Positions 1 to 4,964 of a stretch of 5,767 nt of DNA are shown piece by piece. The stretch lies in contig JAKADF010000251.1 in the NCBI GenBank assembly GCA_021820805.1, positions 1 through 5,767 of the forward strand, given 5' to 3'. The position numbers and the translations under genes were made by a program. The stretch is from Bacillota bacterium (lineage in GTDB: Bacteria > Bacillota > Bacilli > Alicyclobacillales > Alicyclobacillaceae). Within the stretch, counting starts at the first letter, position 1, and every line of letters starts with the position of its first letter. The notes below the pieces were generated by a model. The model saw only the letters and a program-made list of their open reading frames with translations, ran no database searches and was not told the DNA's origin.

Positions 1-9
1 GGGAAAAGC

Positions 10-1488
10 GTGGAAAAGTTCGACGTATTTAAGGATATTGCTGAGCGGACGGGGGGAGACATATACCTCGGCGTGGTCGGCCCCGTGCGCACTGGCAAAT
101 CAACTTTTATTAAGAAATTCATGGAGCTTATTGTTCTCCCGAATATCAAAGTTGAGTCTGATCGTGTTCGAGCGACTGATGAATTGCCGCAAAGTGCTGC
201 CGGAAGAACCATCATGACAACGGAGCCGAAATTCATTCCAAATCAGGCTGTTGAGATTTCAGTGGCTGAGGGCCTTGATGTCAATGTGCGTGTAGTGGAT
301 TGTGTTGGTTATGCAGTTGATGGGGCGAGGGGATATGAAGACGATAATGGTCCTAGGATGGTTACCACCCCATGGTTTGACGAGCCGATACCATTTCAAG
401 AAGCTGCAGAAATTGGCACAAAAAAGGTCATATCTGACCATTCAACCATCGGGATCGTTGTAACAACGGATGGTTCTGTATCTGAGATACCGCGCGATGG
501 TTATGTTTTTGCTGAAGAGCGAGTGGTCGAAGAATTAAAGGAGCTTGGGAAACCTTTTGTCATCATTGTAAATTCTGTGAACCCAGAACATCCGAGGGCG
601 CAGGACTTGCGTGCAGATTTGGCTGCTAAATATGATGTGCCTGTAATTGCTCTTTCTTGTGCAACGTTGACAACACACGAAATTCACGCAGTTCTCAGAG
701 AAGCACTGTTCGAGTTCCCCGTTAAAGAAGTAAATGTGAACCTTCCAAGCTGGGTCATGGTGCTCGATGACGACCACTGGTTACGGCAGCAATTTCAGGA
801 CTGTGTACGTGATACTATCCAAGACATTCGCCGCATCCGTGATATCGACCGTGTTGTCTCGCAATTTTCGAGATATGATTTTGTTTCGTATGCTGGTTTA
901 TCCCATATGGATATGGGGCAAGGAGTTGCCGTAATTGATTTGTCTGCTCCAGATGACCTGTATGACAGAGTGCTTACAGAGGTTGTTGGCGTTCAAATTA
1001 CGGGTCGAGACCAATTGCTCAAGATGATGAAAGAATTCGTTTATGCAAAACGTGAGTACGATAAGGTAGCGGAAGCACTCAAGATGGTGAAACTCACGGG
1101 CTACGGTATTGCACCGCCAGTGCTTGAGGAAATGACGCTTGACGAGCCAGAATTGATTCGCCAGGGATCCCGCTTTGGAGTTAGACTAAAAGCGACAGCA
1201 CCATCTATTCACATGATACGAGTTGATGTGGAGAGTGAGTTTGCTCCTATTGTGGGTACAGAGAAGCAATCAGAAGAATTAGTACGCTATCTAATGCAAG
1301 ATTTCGAACAGGATCCGTTGAAAATTTGGGAGAGTGATATTTTCGGCAAGTCCCTTGCAGCGATTGTTCGGGAAGGCATATCTGGAAAACTTGCTCTTAT
1401 GCCTGAAAATGCTCAATTTAAGCTCAAAGAAACACTGCAGCGCATAATTAATGAAGGTAGCGGAGGACTTATTGCAATTATCTTGTAA
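10..1488 (+). CDS. spoIVA: Stage IV sporulation protein A, spore coat morphogenetic ATPase
   Basis: SpoIVA is made in the mother cell during sporulation, binds the forespore surface through SpoVM, and hydrolyses ATP to polymerise into the basement layer on which the coat assembles (family knowledge). The 492-aa protein matches the family's usual length and is strongly similar to B. subtilis SpoIVA throughout. Visible motifs: Walker A GPVRTGKST at residues 24-32 (Lys30), the conserved TIMTTEP segment at 68-74 with Thr70/Thr71, and a Walker-B-like VVDCVGY with Asp97. The C-terminal third, which helps localise the protein, is highly conserved and ends in GGLIAIIL as in B. subtilis. The start is GTG at 10; a GGG at 1-3 is the visible end of a probable Shine-Dalgarno cut by the window edge, and the N-terminus MEKFDVFKDIAERTGG fits this start. 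The promoter, expected to be sigma-E dependent, lies outside the window. Confidence 0.98.
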   Translation: MEKFDVFKDIAERTGGDIYLGVVGPVRTGKSTFIKKFMELIVLPNIKVESDRVRATDELPQSAAGRTIMTTEPKFIPNQAVEISVAEGLDVNVRVVDCVGYAVDGARGYEDDNGPRMVTTPWFDEPIPFQEAAEIGTKKVISDHSTIGIVVTTDGSVSEIPRDGYVFAEERVVEELKELGKPFVIIVNSVNPEHPRAQDLRADLAAKYDVPVIALSCATLTTHEIHAVLREALFEFPVKEVNVNLPSWVMVLDDDHWLRQQFQDCVRDTIQDIRRIRDIDRVVSQFSRYDFVSYAGLSHMDMGQGVAVIDLSAPDDLYDRVLTEVVGVQITGRDQLLKMMKEFVYAKREYDKVAEALKMVKLTGYGIAPPVLEEMTLDEPELIRQGSRFGVRLKATAPSIHMIRVDVESEFAPIVGTEKQSEELVRYLMQDFEQDPLKIWESDIFGKSLAAIVREGISGKLALMPENAQFKLKETLQRIINEGSGGLIAIIL

Positions 1489-1500
1489 TGTATCCTCCAT

Positions 1501-1547
1501 ACACATATTTAAAGCCAGGGTAGTCTACCCTGGCTTTAAATATGTGT
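1501..1547. terminator. Perfect 23-bp palindrome, probable bidirectional terminator after spoIVA
   Basis: Bases 1501-1523 are exactly the reverse complement of 1525-1547 around a single central T at 1524. The folded RNA would have a stem of about 22 bp with a GTC loop. The GC-rich core (AGCCAGGGTAG with CTACCCTGGCT) is followed by CTTTAAATAT, so it resembles an intrinsic terminator whose weak T-tract is inside the stem. It lies 12 bases after the spoIVA stop and before hbs. Because it is symmetrical it could act on both strands. Termination may be incomplete because there is no uninterrupted T run after the hairpin. Confidence 0.75.
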
Positions 1548-1573
1548 GAAAGTTTAAACGAAGCAGGTATAAA
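1546..1573 (+). promoter_or_regulatory. Candidate sigma-A promoter for hbs
   Basis: GTGAAA (1546-1551; 4 of 6 to TTGACA) and TATAAA (1568-1573; 5 of 6 to TATAAT) are separated by 16 bases, about 50 bases upstream of the hbs start. The -35 box overlaps the last bases of the palindrome. The match is modest and rests on sequence only. A separate promoter is expected because hbs is needed in all growth phases whereas spoIVA is sporulation-specific. Confidence 0.35.
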
Positions 1574-1626
1574 TCAAATAAATTGGGCAAAAAAGAGAAT
1601 ATCTACAGGGAATAAGGGGTGTTCAT

Positions 1627-1899
1627 ATGAACAAAGCAGAACTCGTAGAGACTGTCGCTCGAAGAGTCGGAACGACCAAAAAGGAAACGGCGCTTATTGT
1701 TGAAGCAGTCCTTGAGGAAATCACTAAAGCTTTATCATCTGGGGAAAAGGTGCAGCTCGTAGGATTTGGTAACTTTGAGATTCGTGAAAGAGCTGCAAGA
1801 ATGGGCAGAAATCCACAGACTGGAGAAGTTATCCAAATTCAGGCAAGCCGTATCCCTGCTTTTCGCGCTGGGAAGGTATTGCGGGAAGTTATTCGGTAG
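1627..1899 (+). CDS. hbs: DNA-binding protein HU
   Basis: HU is the small, abundant, dimeric nucleoid protein that bends and compacts DNA without sequence specificity. The 90-aa length is typical. The N-terminal helical dimerisation part is MNKAELVETVARRVGTTKKE and onward; the HU/IHF signature is GFGNFEIRERAARMGRNPQTGE at about residues 46-67, containing the beta arm that inserts into the minor groove with its conserved RNP (61-63). The end, RIPAFRAGKVLREVIR, is also canonical. The start is ATG at 1627 with a Shine-Dalgarno AAGGGGTG at about 1614-1621. The position directly after spoIVA is the usual one in Bacillales. No terminator is seen between hbs and the tRNA, so hbs transcripts may run through the tRNA gene to the hairpin at 2044-2069. 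Confidence 0.98.
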   Translation: MNKAELVETVARRVGTTKKETALIVEAVLEEITKALSSGEKVQLVGFGNFEIRERAARMGRNPQTGEVIQIQASRIPAFRAGKVLREVIR

Positions 1900-1913
1900 G
1901 TACTACTACAACA

Positions 1914-1942
1914 TTGCATTGTCGCCACAATTCCGCTATAAT
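1914..1942 (+). promoter_or_regulatory. Promoter of the tRNA-Pro gene
   Basis: A perfect -10 box TATAAT (1937-1942) stands 17 bases after TTGCAT (1914-1919), which matches the -35 consensus only in TTG. The -10 lies 21 bases before the mature tRNA 5' end, leaving a short leader for RNase P to remove. It directs transcription of the tRNA separately from hbs. Confidence 0.7.
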
Positions 1943-1963
1943 GGCTCTTGCGCCTATGAATAA

Positions 1964-2040
1964 CGGGATGTGGCGCAGCCTGGTAGCGCGCTACCTTGGG
2001 GAGGTAGAGGTCCCGGGTTCAAATCCCGGCATTCCGACCA
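1964..2040 (+). tRNA. tRNA-Pro (anticodon GGG)
   Basis: A full 77-nt cloverleaf can be read. The acceptor stem CGGGATG pairs with CATTCCG (one G-U pair), the D stem is GCGC/GCGC with loop AGCCTGGTA, the anticodon stem is CTACC/GGTAG with loop TTGGGGA, and the T stem is CCGGG/CCCGG with loop TTCAAAT. The CCA end is encoded (2038-2040). The anticodon is GGG at 1998-2000, reading the proline codons CCC and CCU. It has its own promoter upstream and terminator immediately downstream. In B. subtilis mtrA (folE) occupies this interval between hbs and mtrB. Confidence 0.97.
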
Positions 2041-2043
2041 AAG

Positions 2044-2069
2044 AACCAGCGTGATGAGCGCTGGTTTTT
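2044..2069 (+). terminator. Intrinsic terminator after tRNA-Pro
   Basis: AACCAGCG (2044-2051) pairs with CGCTGGTT (2059-2066) around a 7-base loop, ending in a run of five T (2065-2069). It begins three bases after the tRNA CCA end. It should end the tRNA transcript and any read-through from hbs, which leaves mtrB downstream dependent on read-through or an unseen promoter. Confidence 0.85.
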
Positions 2070-2095
2070 CATTATCGCGACAATTCTCCGTGAGA

Positions 2096-2101
2096 GAGGT
2101 G
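2096..2101 (+). promoter_or_regulatory. Ribosome binding site fixing the mtrB start
   Basis: GAGGTG, complementary to the 16S rRNA 3' end, sits six bases before the GTG at 2108. This picks that GTG over the GTG at 2099, which overlaps the site itself, and over the much longer open frame reaching back into the tRNA. Confidence 0.8.
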
Positions 2102-2107
2102 CTTTAC

Positions 2108-2335
2108 GTGAGTGATTCGCCTGTCATTGGTGACTATTTTGTCATCCGCGCTTTAGAGAATGGCGTACAAGTTATCGGCCTGACACGTGGTTCTGAAACA
2201 AAATTTCATCATGCCGAAAAACTTGATAAGGACGAAGTGATGATTGCACAATTTACAGAGCACACTTCAGCAATGAAAATCCGCGGTAAATTTGCATTGT
2301 ATACTAAGCATGGAATTGTGAATACCAAAGAGTAA
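2108..2335 (+). CDS. mtrB: Tryptophan RNA-binding attenuation protein TRAP
   Basis: TRAP forms an 11-subunit ring which, when loaded with tryptophan, wraps (G/U)AG repeats in leader RNAs to terminate or block translation of trp genes (family knowledge from B. subtilis). With the GTG start at 2108 the protein is 75 aa, the same length as B. subtilis MtrB. The core [18 protein letters not shown] and [16 protein letters not shown] is nearly identical. The RNA-contacting residues equivalent to B. subtilis Lys37, Lys56 and Arg58 are present as Lys38, Lys57 and Arg59, and tryptophan-pocket residues such as Thr26, Thr31, Gln48, Thr50, His52 and Ser54 are kept, so it should be functional. Usual partner mtrA (folE, GTP cyclohydrolase I) is absent upstream. 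No trp gene or array of (G/T)AG repeats typical of a TRAP site was seen here. No convincing promoter lies between the tRNA terminator and this gene. Confidence 0.97.
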   Translation: MSDSPVIGDYFVIRALENGVQVIGLTRGSETKFHHAEKLDKDEVMIAQFTEHTSAMKIRGKFALYTKHGIVNTKE

Positions 2336-2381
2336 GGTAAATTGGGATTGCAAAGCGGCTGAGAAAGTTTTGGCAGTGATG

Positions 2382-2390
2382 TGGTATAAT
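2382..2390 (+). promoter_or_regulatory. Extended -10 promoter for the hepS-hepT operon
   Basis: TGGTATAAT is a perfect TATAAT (2385-2390) with the TGn extension at 2382-2384. There is no good -35 at 17 bases; a TTGGCA (2370-2375) is present but only 9 bases away, too close to be a normal -35. The predicted start of transcription near 2397 gives a leader of about 64 bases before hepS. No clear terminator for mtrB precedes it. Confidence 0.65.
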
Positions 2391-2446
2391 ACTACCGATG
2401 ATCGTGCATTTTTTCACATAGGGAACTTGTACGGGTTTATGGAGAT

Positions 2447-2452
2447 GAGGAG
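2447..2452 (+). promoter_or_regulatory. Ribosome binding site fixing the hepS start
   Basis: GAGGAG is eight bases before ATG 2461 but only two bases before the in-frame TTG at 2455, so the ATG is the better start. Confidence 0.8.
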
Positions 2453-2460
2453 ACTTGACG

Positions 2461-3198
2461 ATGGCAAATACGAGTAATCTACTTTTCGAGGCTATCGAAG
2501 AGCAAGTGCATGCGTATGTTGGTCATCCGTTTTTACGTGCTTGTCAAGTCCCGCAAACTGTAAGTCGTTTTCACTTTGAAGTTGCAAATGCAATTTTGAC
2601 TGCTGGAAATGTTGATGAAAGCACCGCCAAGAGTGTTCTAGAAGCCTTATTGCTCTTAGAACAAGGACTGTCCGTTCATGATGAAGTTGATAAACGTACA
2701 GGCAGATTACGGCAACTCACCGTCTTGGCTGGAGATTATAATAGCAGCCAGTACTATTATATTCTCACGCGTGTTGGGGATTTTGAACTGATAAACCGTT
2801 TGAGTGGAGCAATTATACGAATTAATGAAGCAAAAATGAAGCTGAGTCAATTCGGGGACCAAGTTGATTCTGAAACGTATTTAAATCTCCAAGAAAAAGT
2901 TCACGGTGATTTATTAATTGCTTTAGCCGAACATTATTTAGGAGATAACGGCACTTGGGTTGCACATATTCATTCGCTGGTAAAAGCTTACATACTGCAA
3001 GGGGAAATGGTCTCGCTAAAAGCCCCTCGCTTTTTTACTTTCCGCCAGGCATACGATTGGCTGACAGATTCGCTTGAAAGGTTTCGTTCTATGCCTTCAA
3101 ACGCAATCGTCAGTCCTATCTATAATTTCCTGGTTGAATATTTTTTATCGATACAAAGTACACTTGAAACCTTGAATCTTGTCGAGGGAAACCGCTGA
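2461..3198 (+). CDS. hepS: Heptaprenyl diphosphate synthase component I (small subunit)
   Basis: HepS is the non-catalytic partner of HepT; together they condense isopentenyl diphosphate units to heptaprenyl (C35) diphosphate, the side chain of menaquinone-7. The 245-aa product is close to the 251 aa of B. subtilis HepS. It lacks the aspartate-rich DDxxD motifs of the catalytic subunit, as expected. It looks soluble and mostly helical with no signal peptide or membrane segment. Recognisable family features are the segment LLLEQGLSVHDEVD and LAGDYNSSQYYYILTRVGDFELI (written here in two parts, about residues 65-118). Identification rests on these plus its position between mtrB and hepT. Its TGA stop (3196-3198) overlaps the ATG of the decayed menG, so the original genes were translationally coupled. 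The hepS-hepT spacing is now 208 bases. Confidence 0.93.
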   Translation: MANTSNLLFEAIEEQVHAYVGHPFLRACQVPQTVSRFHFEVANAILTAGNVDESTAKSVLEALLLLEQGLSVHDEVDKRTGRLRQLTVLAGDYNSSQYYYILTRVGDFELINRLSGAIIRINEAKMKLSQFGDQVDSETYLNLQEKVHGDLLIALAEHYLGDNGTWVAHIHSLVKAYILQGEMVSLKAPRFFTFRQAYDWLTDSLERFRSMPSNAIVSPIYNFLVEYFLSIQSTLETLNLVEGNR

Positions 3199-3399
3199 TG
3201 TTTACTGGAGAGTACAAAGCAGTATAGGTATACCGCGTATTTTCTTGGATTGTTATCGATTGGTCCAACTGGGAGTGTGGTTGGGCTTGATTTTTGTCAA
3301 AAGATGCTTGATGTTGCAATTGCTCGTAAACAGAGTCAGCCTTTTTCGGTATCTCAAGGTATAGCAGCGTTACTCTTGGGAAGAAAATTGGAGGAATAA
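3198..3399 (+). pseudogene. menG: menG (ubiE-type demethylmenaquinone methyltransferase) relic, internally deleted
   Basis: Between hepS and hepT, where B. subtilis has menG, only about 200 bases remain of a gene normally near 700. A Shine-Dalgarno GAGGG (3184-3188) and an ATG at 3198, overlapping the hepS stop, open a frame that stops after nine codons (TAG 3225-3227). Continuing in that frame, VYRVFSWI (3228-3251) resembles the conserved N-terminal VHxVFxxI of MenG. The frame then shifts by one: IGPTGSVVGLDFCQKMLDVA (3259-3318) matches the SAM-binding region around motif II (xGxxGxVxGLDFSxNMLxV). In the same frame GIAALLLGRK (3358-3387) resembles the C-terminal GGVAALHIGxK, ending at TAA 3397-3399. 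The distance from GLDF to GIAAL is 25 codons rather than about 140. The glycine-rich motif I (DxCCGTGDW) and nearly all the catalytic body are gone, so no enzyme can be made. Alignment was by eye from memory. Confidence 0.85.
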
Positions 3400-3406
3400 T
3401 ACCCTC

Positions 3407-4372
3407 ATGGATTTCCAATCTATATATATTCAGTATGGCCCTCAGTTGTTGCAAGTGGAGAACAAGTTGCACAAATCTGTGGCGGTAAAAGATGAGAGAT
3501 TAACCGCATCCGCAATTCAATTGGTCGAGGCCGGAGGAAAACGTATCCGGCCTCTGTTTGCGCTGATATGCGGCAGGCTTGGTAATGCCAATCCACACGA
3601 TGTTGAATCGATAGCGTGCGCACTTGAACTTGTTCATATGGCGACACTCGTACATGACGATGTTATTGACGATGCAGTGCTTCGTAGAGGCAAGCCTACT
3701 GTACGTTCAGAATATGGTAACTTAGCTGCTATGTACACTGGAGATTTTCTGTTTGCGCGTGCAATCGGAATTTTAAGTGGGATACATAACCCTTATATAC
3801 ACAATGAGATTTCTAAAGCAATGGTGCGCATGTGTGAAGGGGAAATTGAGCAAATTCGGGATTTCTATAATTGGAACCAAACATTTCGAACATATTTGCG
3901 ACGAATTGAACGGAAAACAGCACTGCTTATATCAGTAAGTTGTTCGCTAGGTGCTATGGCTGGAAATGCTGACTTTCCTGTAGTCCATGCCTTGCGGCGG
4001 TTCGGTTATTTTACGGGAATGGCCTTTCAAATTATTGATGACGTGCTGGATTTTGCGGGAACACAAGATGTTGTCGGTAAGCCAGTAGGGAATGATTTGC
4101 GACAGGGTAATTTAACACTTCCAACGTTATTAGCAGCCAAAGATGGCGTGTATGCAGCGGAGATGAGACAGTTGGTGACTGAGCAAATGGATGAGTCTTC
4201 TGCAATGCGCGCTATTGAAATTGTCCAAAAAAGTGGAGCATTAAAAGAAGCACGGCGCATTGCGTTTTCTTATTTAAATAAGGCTAGGCTTCAACTCGAG
4301 AGTTTGCCGGTTGGACAAATTCGCGATGAACTTATCATTGTTGCTGAGTTTGTGAATCAACGAATGTTTTAG
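3407..4372 (+). CDS. hepT: Heptaprenyl diphosphate synthase component II (catalytic subunit)
   Basis: HepT is the trans-prenyltransferase subunit that, with HepS, elongates an allylic diphosphate with isopentenyl diphosphate to C35 for menaquinone. The 321-aa protein has all polyprenyl synthase motifs: GGKRIRP (43-49), the first aspartate-rich motif DDVID (84-88) followed by Arg93-Arg94, Lys170-Thr171 in ERKTALL, and the second aspartate-rich motif DDVLD (211-215) preceded by FQII. The residue five before the first motif is a small Ala79, in keeping with a long-chain product; the B. subtilis enzyme has the same MAxLVHDD pattern. The ATG at 3407 follows a Shine-Dalgarno TTGGAGGA (3388-3395) with a rather long 11-base gap; this site lies within the last codons of the menG relic. 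It shares the hepS promoter as far as can be seen. No hairpin terminator follows, so transcripts may read into ndk. Confidence 0.96.
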   Translation: MDFQSIYIQYGPQLLQVENKLHKSVAVKDERLTASAIQLVEAGGKRIRPLFALICGRLGNANPHDVESIACALELVHMATLVHDDVIDDAVLRRGKPTVRSEYGNLAAMYTGDFLFARAIGILSGIHNPYIHNEISKAMVRMCEGEIEQIRDFYNWNQTFRTYLRRIERKTALLISVSCSLGAMAGNADFPVVHALRRFGYFTGMAFQIIDDVLDFAGTQDVVGKPVGNDLRQGNLTLPTLLAAKDGVYAAEMRQLVTEQMDESSAMRAIEIVQKSGALKEARRIAFSYLNKARLQLESLPVGQIRDELIIVAEFVNQRMF

Positions 4373-4387
4373 CTTTTTGAATAAAAG

Positions 4388-4417
4388 TTGAACATGGGTC
4401 TGGAATTCAAGTACAAT
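4388..4417 (+). promoter_or_regulatory. Promoter of ndk
   Basis: TTGAAC (4388-4393; 4 of 6) and TACAAT (4412-4417; 5 of 6) are 18 bases apart, a good sigma-A spacing, with about 30 bases from the -10 to the ndk start codon. It allows ndk to be expressed independently of the hepS-hepT transcript. Confidence 0.65.
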
Positions 4418-4452
4418 ACTTTCGGTAGTTAATAAAAAGGAGTGTATCTACT

Positions 4453-4902
4453 GTGGCAGTTGAAAAGACTTTTGTAATGGTTAAACCAGATGGTGTCCAA
4501 CGCGGATTAATTGGAGAAATTGTTTCACGCTTTGAGAAAAAAGGATTGAAAATAGTTTCTGCAAAACTTATGGCTGTTTCAGAAGATCTTGCCAAAGAGC
4601 ATTATGGTGAACATAAAGAAAGACCGTTTTTTAAAGACTTGGTTAGTTTCATTACTTCTTCTCCAGTGTTTGCAATGGTTTTGGAAGGTGACAATGCTGT
4701 GTCTGTTGCCAGAACATTGATGGGAAAAACCAATCCCGTAGAATCTGCACCAGGAACAATTCGTGGAGATTTTGGACTCACGATCGGCATGAATATTATT
4801 CACGGTTCAGATTCTGTTGAGAGTGCTAATCGTGAAATTCGTTTGTGGTTTAATAATGAAACTTTATCTTATGATAAAGCTGTCGATGTTTGGCTTGCTT
4901 AA
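4453..4902 (+). CDS. ndk: Nucleoside diphosphate kinase
   Basis: This enzyme transfers the gamma phosphate of ATP to other (deoxy)nucleoside diphosphates through a phospho-histidine intermediate, balancing NTP and dNTP pools. The 149-aa length is typical. Signature residues are all present: Lys11 in [19 protein letters not shown] at 50-60, Arg87, Thr93, Arg104 in GTIRGDFG, Asn114, and the active-site His117 in NIIHGSDS. The start is GTG at 4453 behind AAGGAG (4437-4442), ten bases away, and the N-terminus [14 protein letters not shown] fits the family. It follows hepT as in B. subtilis. A strong terminator follows 10 bases after the stop. Confidence 0.98.
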   Translation: MAVEKTFVMVKPDGVQRGLIGEIVSRFEKKGLKIVSAKLMAVSEDLAKEHYGEHKERPFFKDLVSFITSSPVFAMVLEGDNAVSVARTLMGKTNPVESAPGTIRGDFGLTIGMNIIHGSDSVESANREIRLWFNNETLSYDKAVDVWLA

Positions 4903-4912
4903 TGAAAATGTG

Positions 4913-4939
4913 AAAAAATCCCCCTTCGGGGGGTTTTTT
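4913..4939. terminator. Bidirectional UUCG-loop terminator between ndk and the patatin gene
   Basis: Five C (4920-4924) pair with five G (4929-4933) around a TTCG tetraloop, flanked by A6 (4913-4918) and T6 (4934-4939). The T run follows the hairpin on both strands, so it can end ndk on the plus strand and the convergent patatin-like gene on the minus strand. Confidence 0.92.
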
Positions 4940-4964
4940 AGTATTCAGGAATATAATCTGAAAA

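Noticed and set aside
1563..1602. Sigma-H-like elements GCAGGTATA and AGAGAATAT upstream of hbs.
   Set aside because: Each matches the sigma-H consensus well but the 22-base spacing is about twice that required.
1970..2107. Open frame running from inside the tRNA into mtrB, giving a 121-aa TRAP.
   Set aside because: The extra N-terminus is encoded by tRNA-Pro and its terminator and has no TRAP similarity; the Shine-Dalgarno at 2096-2101 and family length place the start at 2108.
2441..2452. GAG-rich stretch before hepS as a TRAP binding site.
   Set aside because: Only about three GAG triplets are present, far fewer than the usual array of about eleven spaced repeats; it is better read as the Shine-Dalgarno region.
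3179..3364. 61-codon open frame in the hepS-hepT gap as a possible new small gene.
   Set aside because: It begins with TTG inside hepS without a suitable Shine-Dalgarno and is not in the frames that show MenG similarity; it is a by-product of the relic.
3116..3472. 118-codon minus-strand open frame across the hepS end, the gap and the hepT start.
   Set aside because: It overlaps the ends of two well-supported genes and has no recognisable domain; the menG relic explains the gap better.
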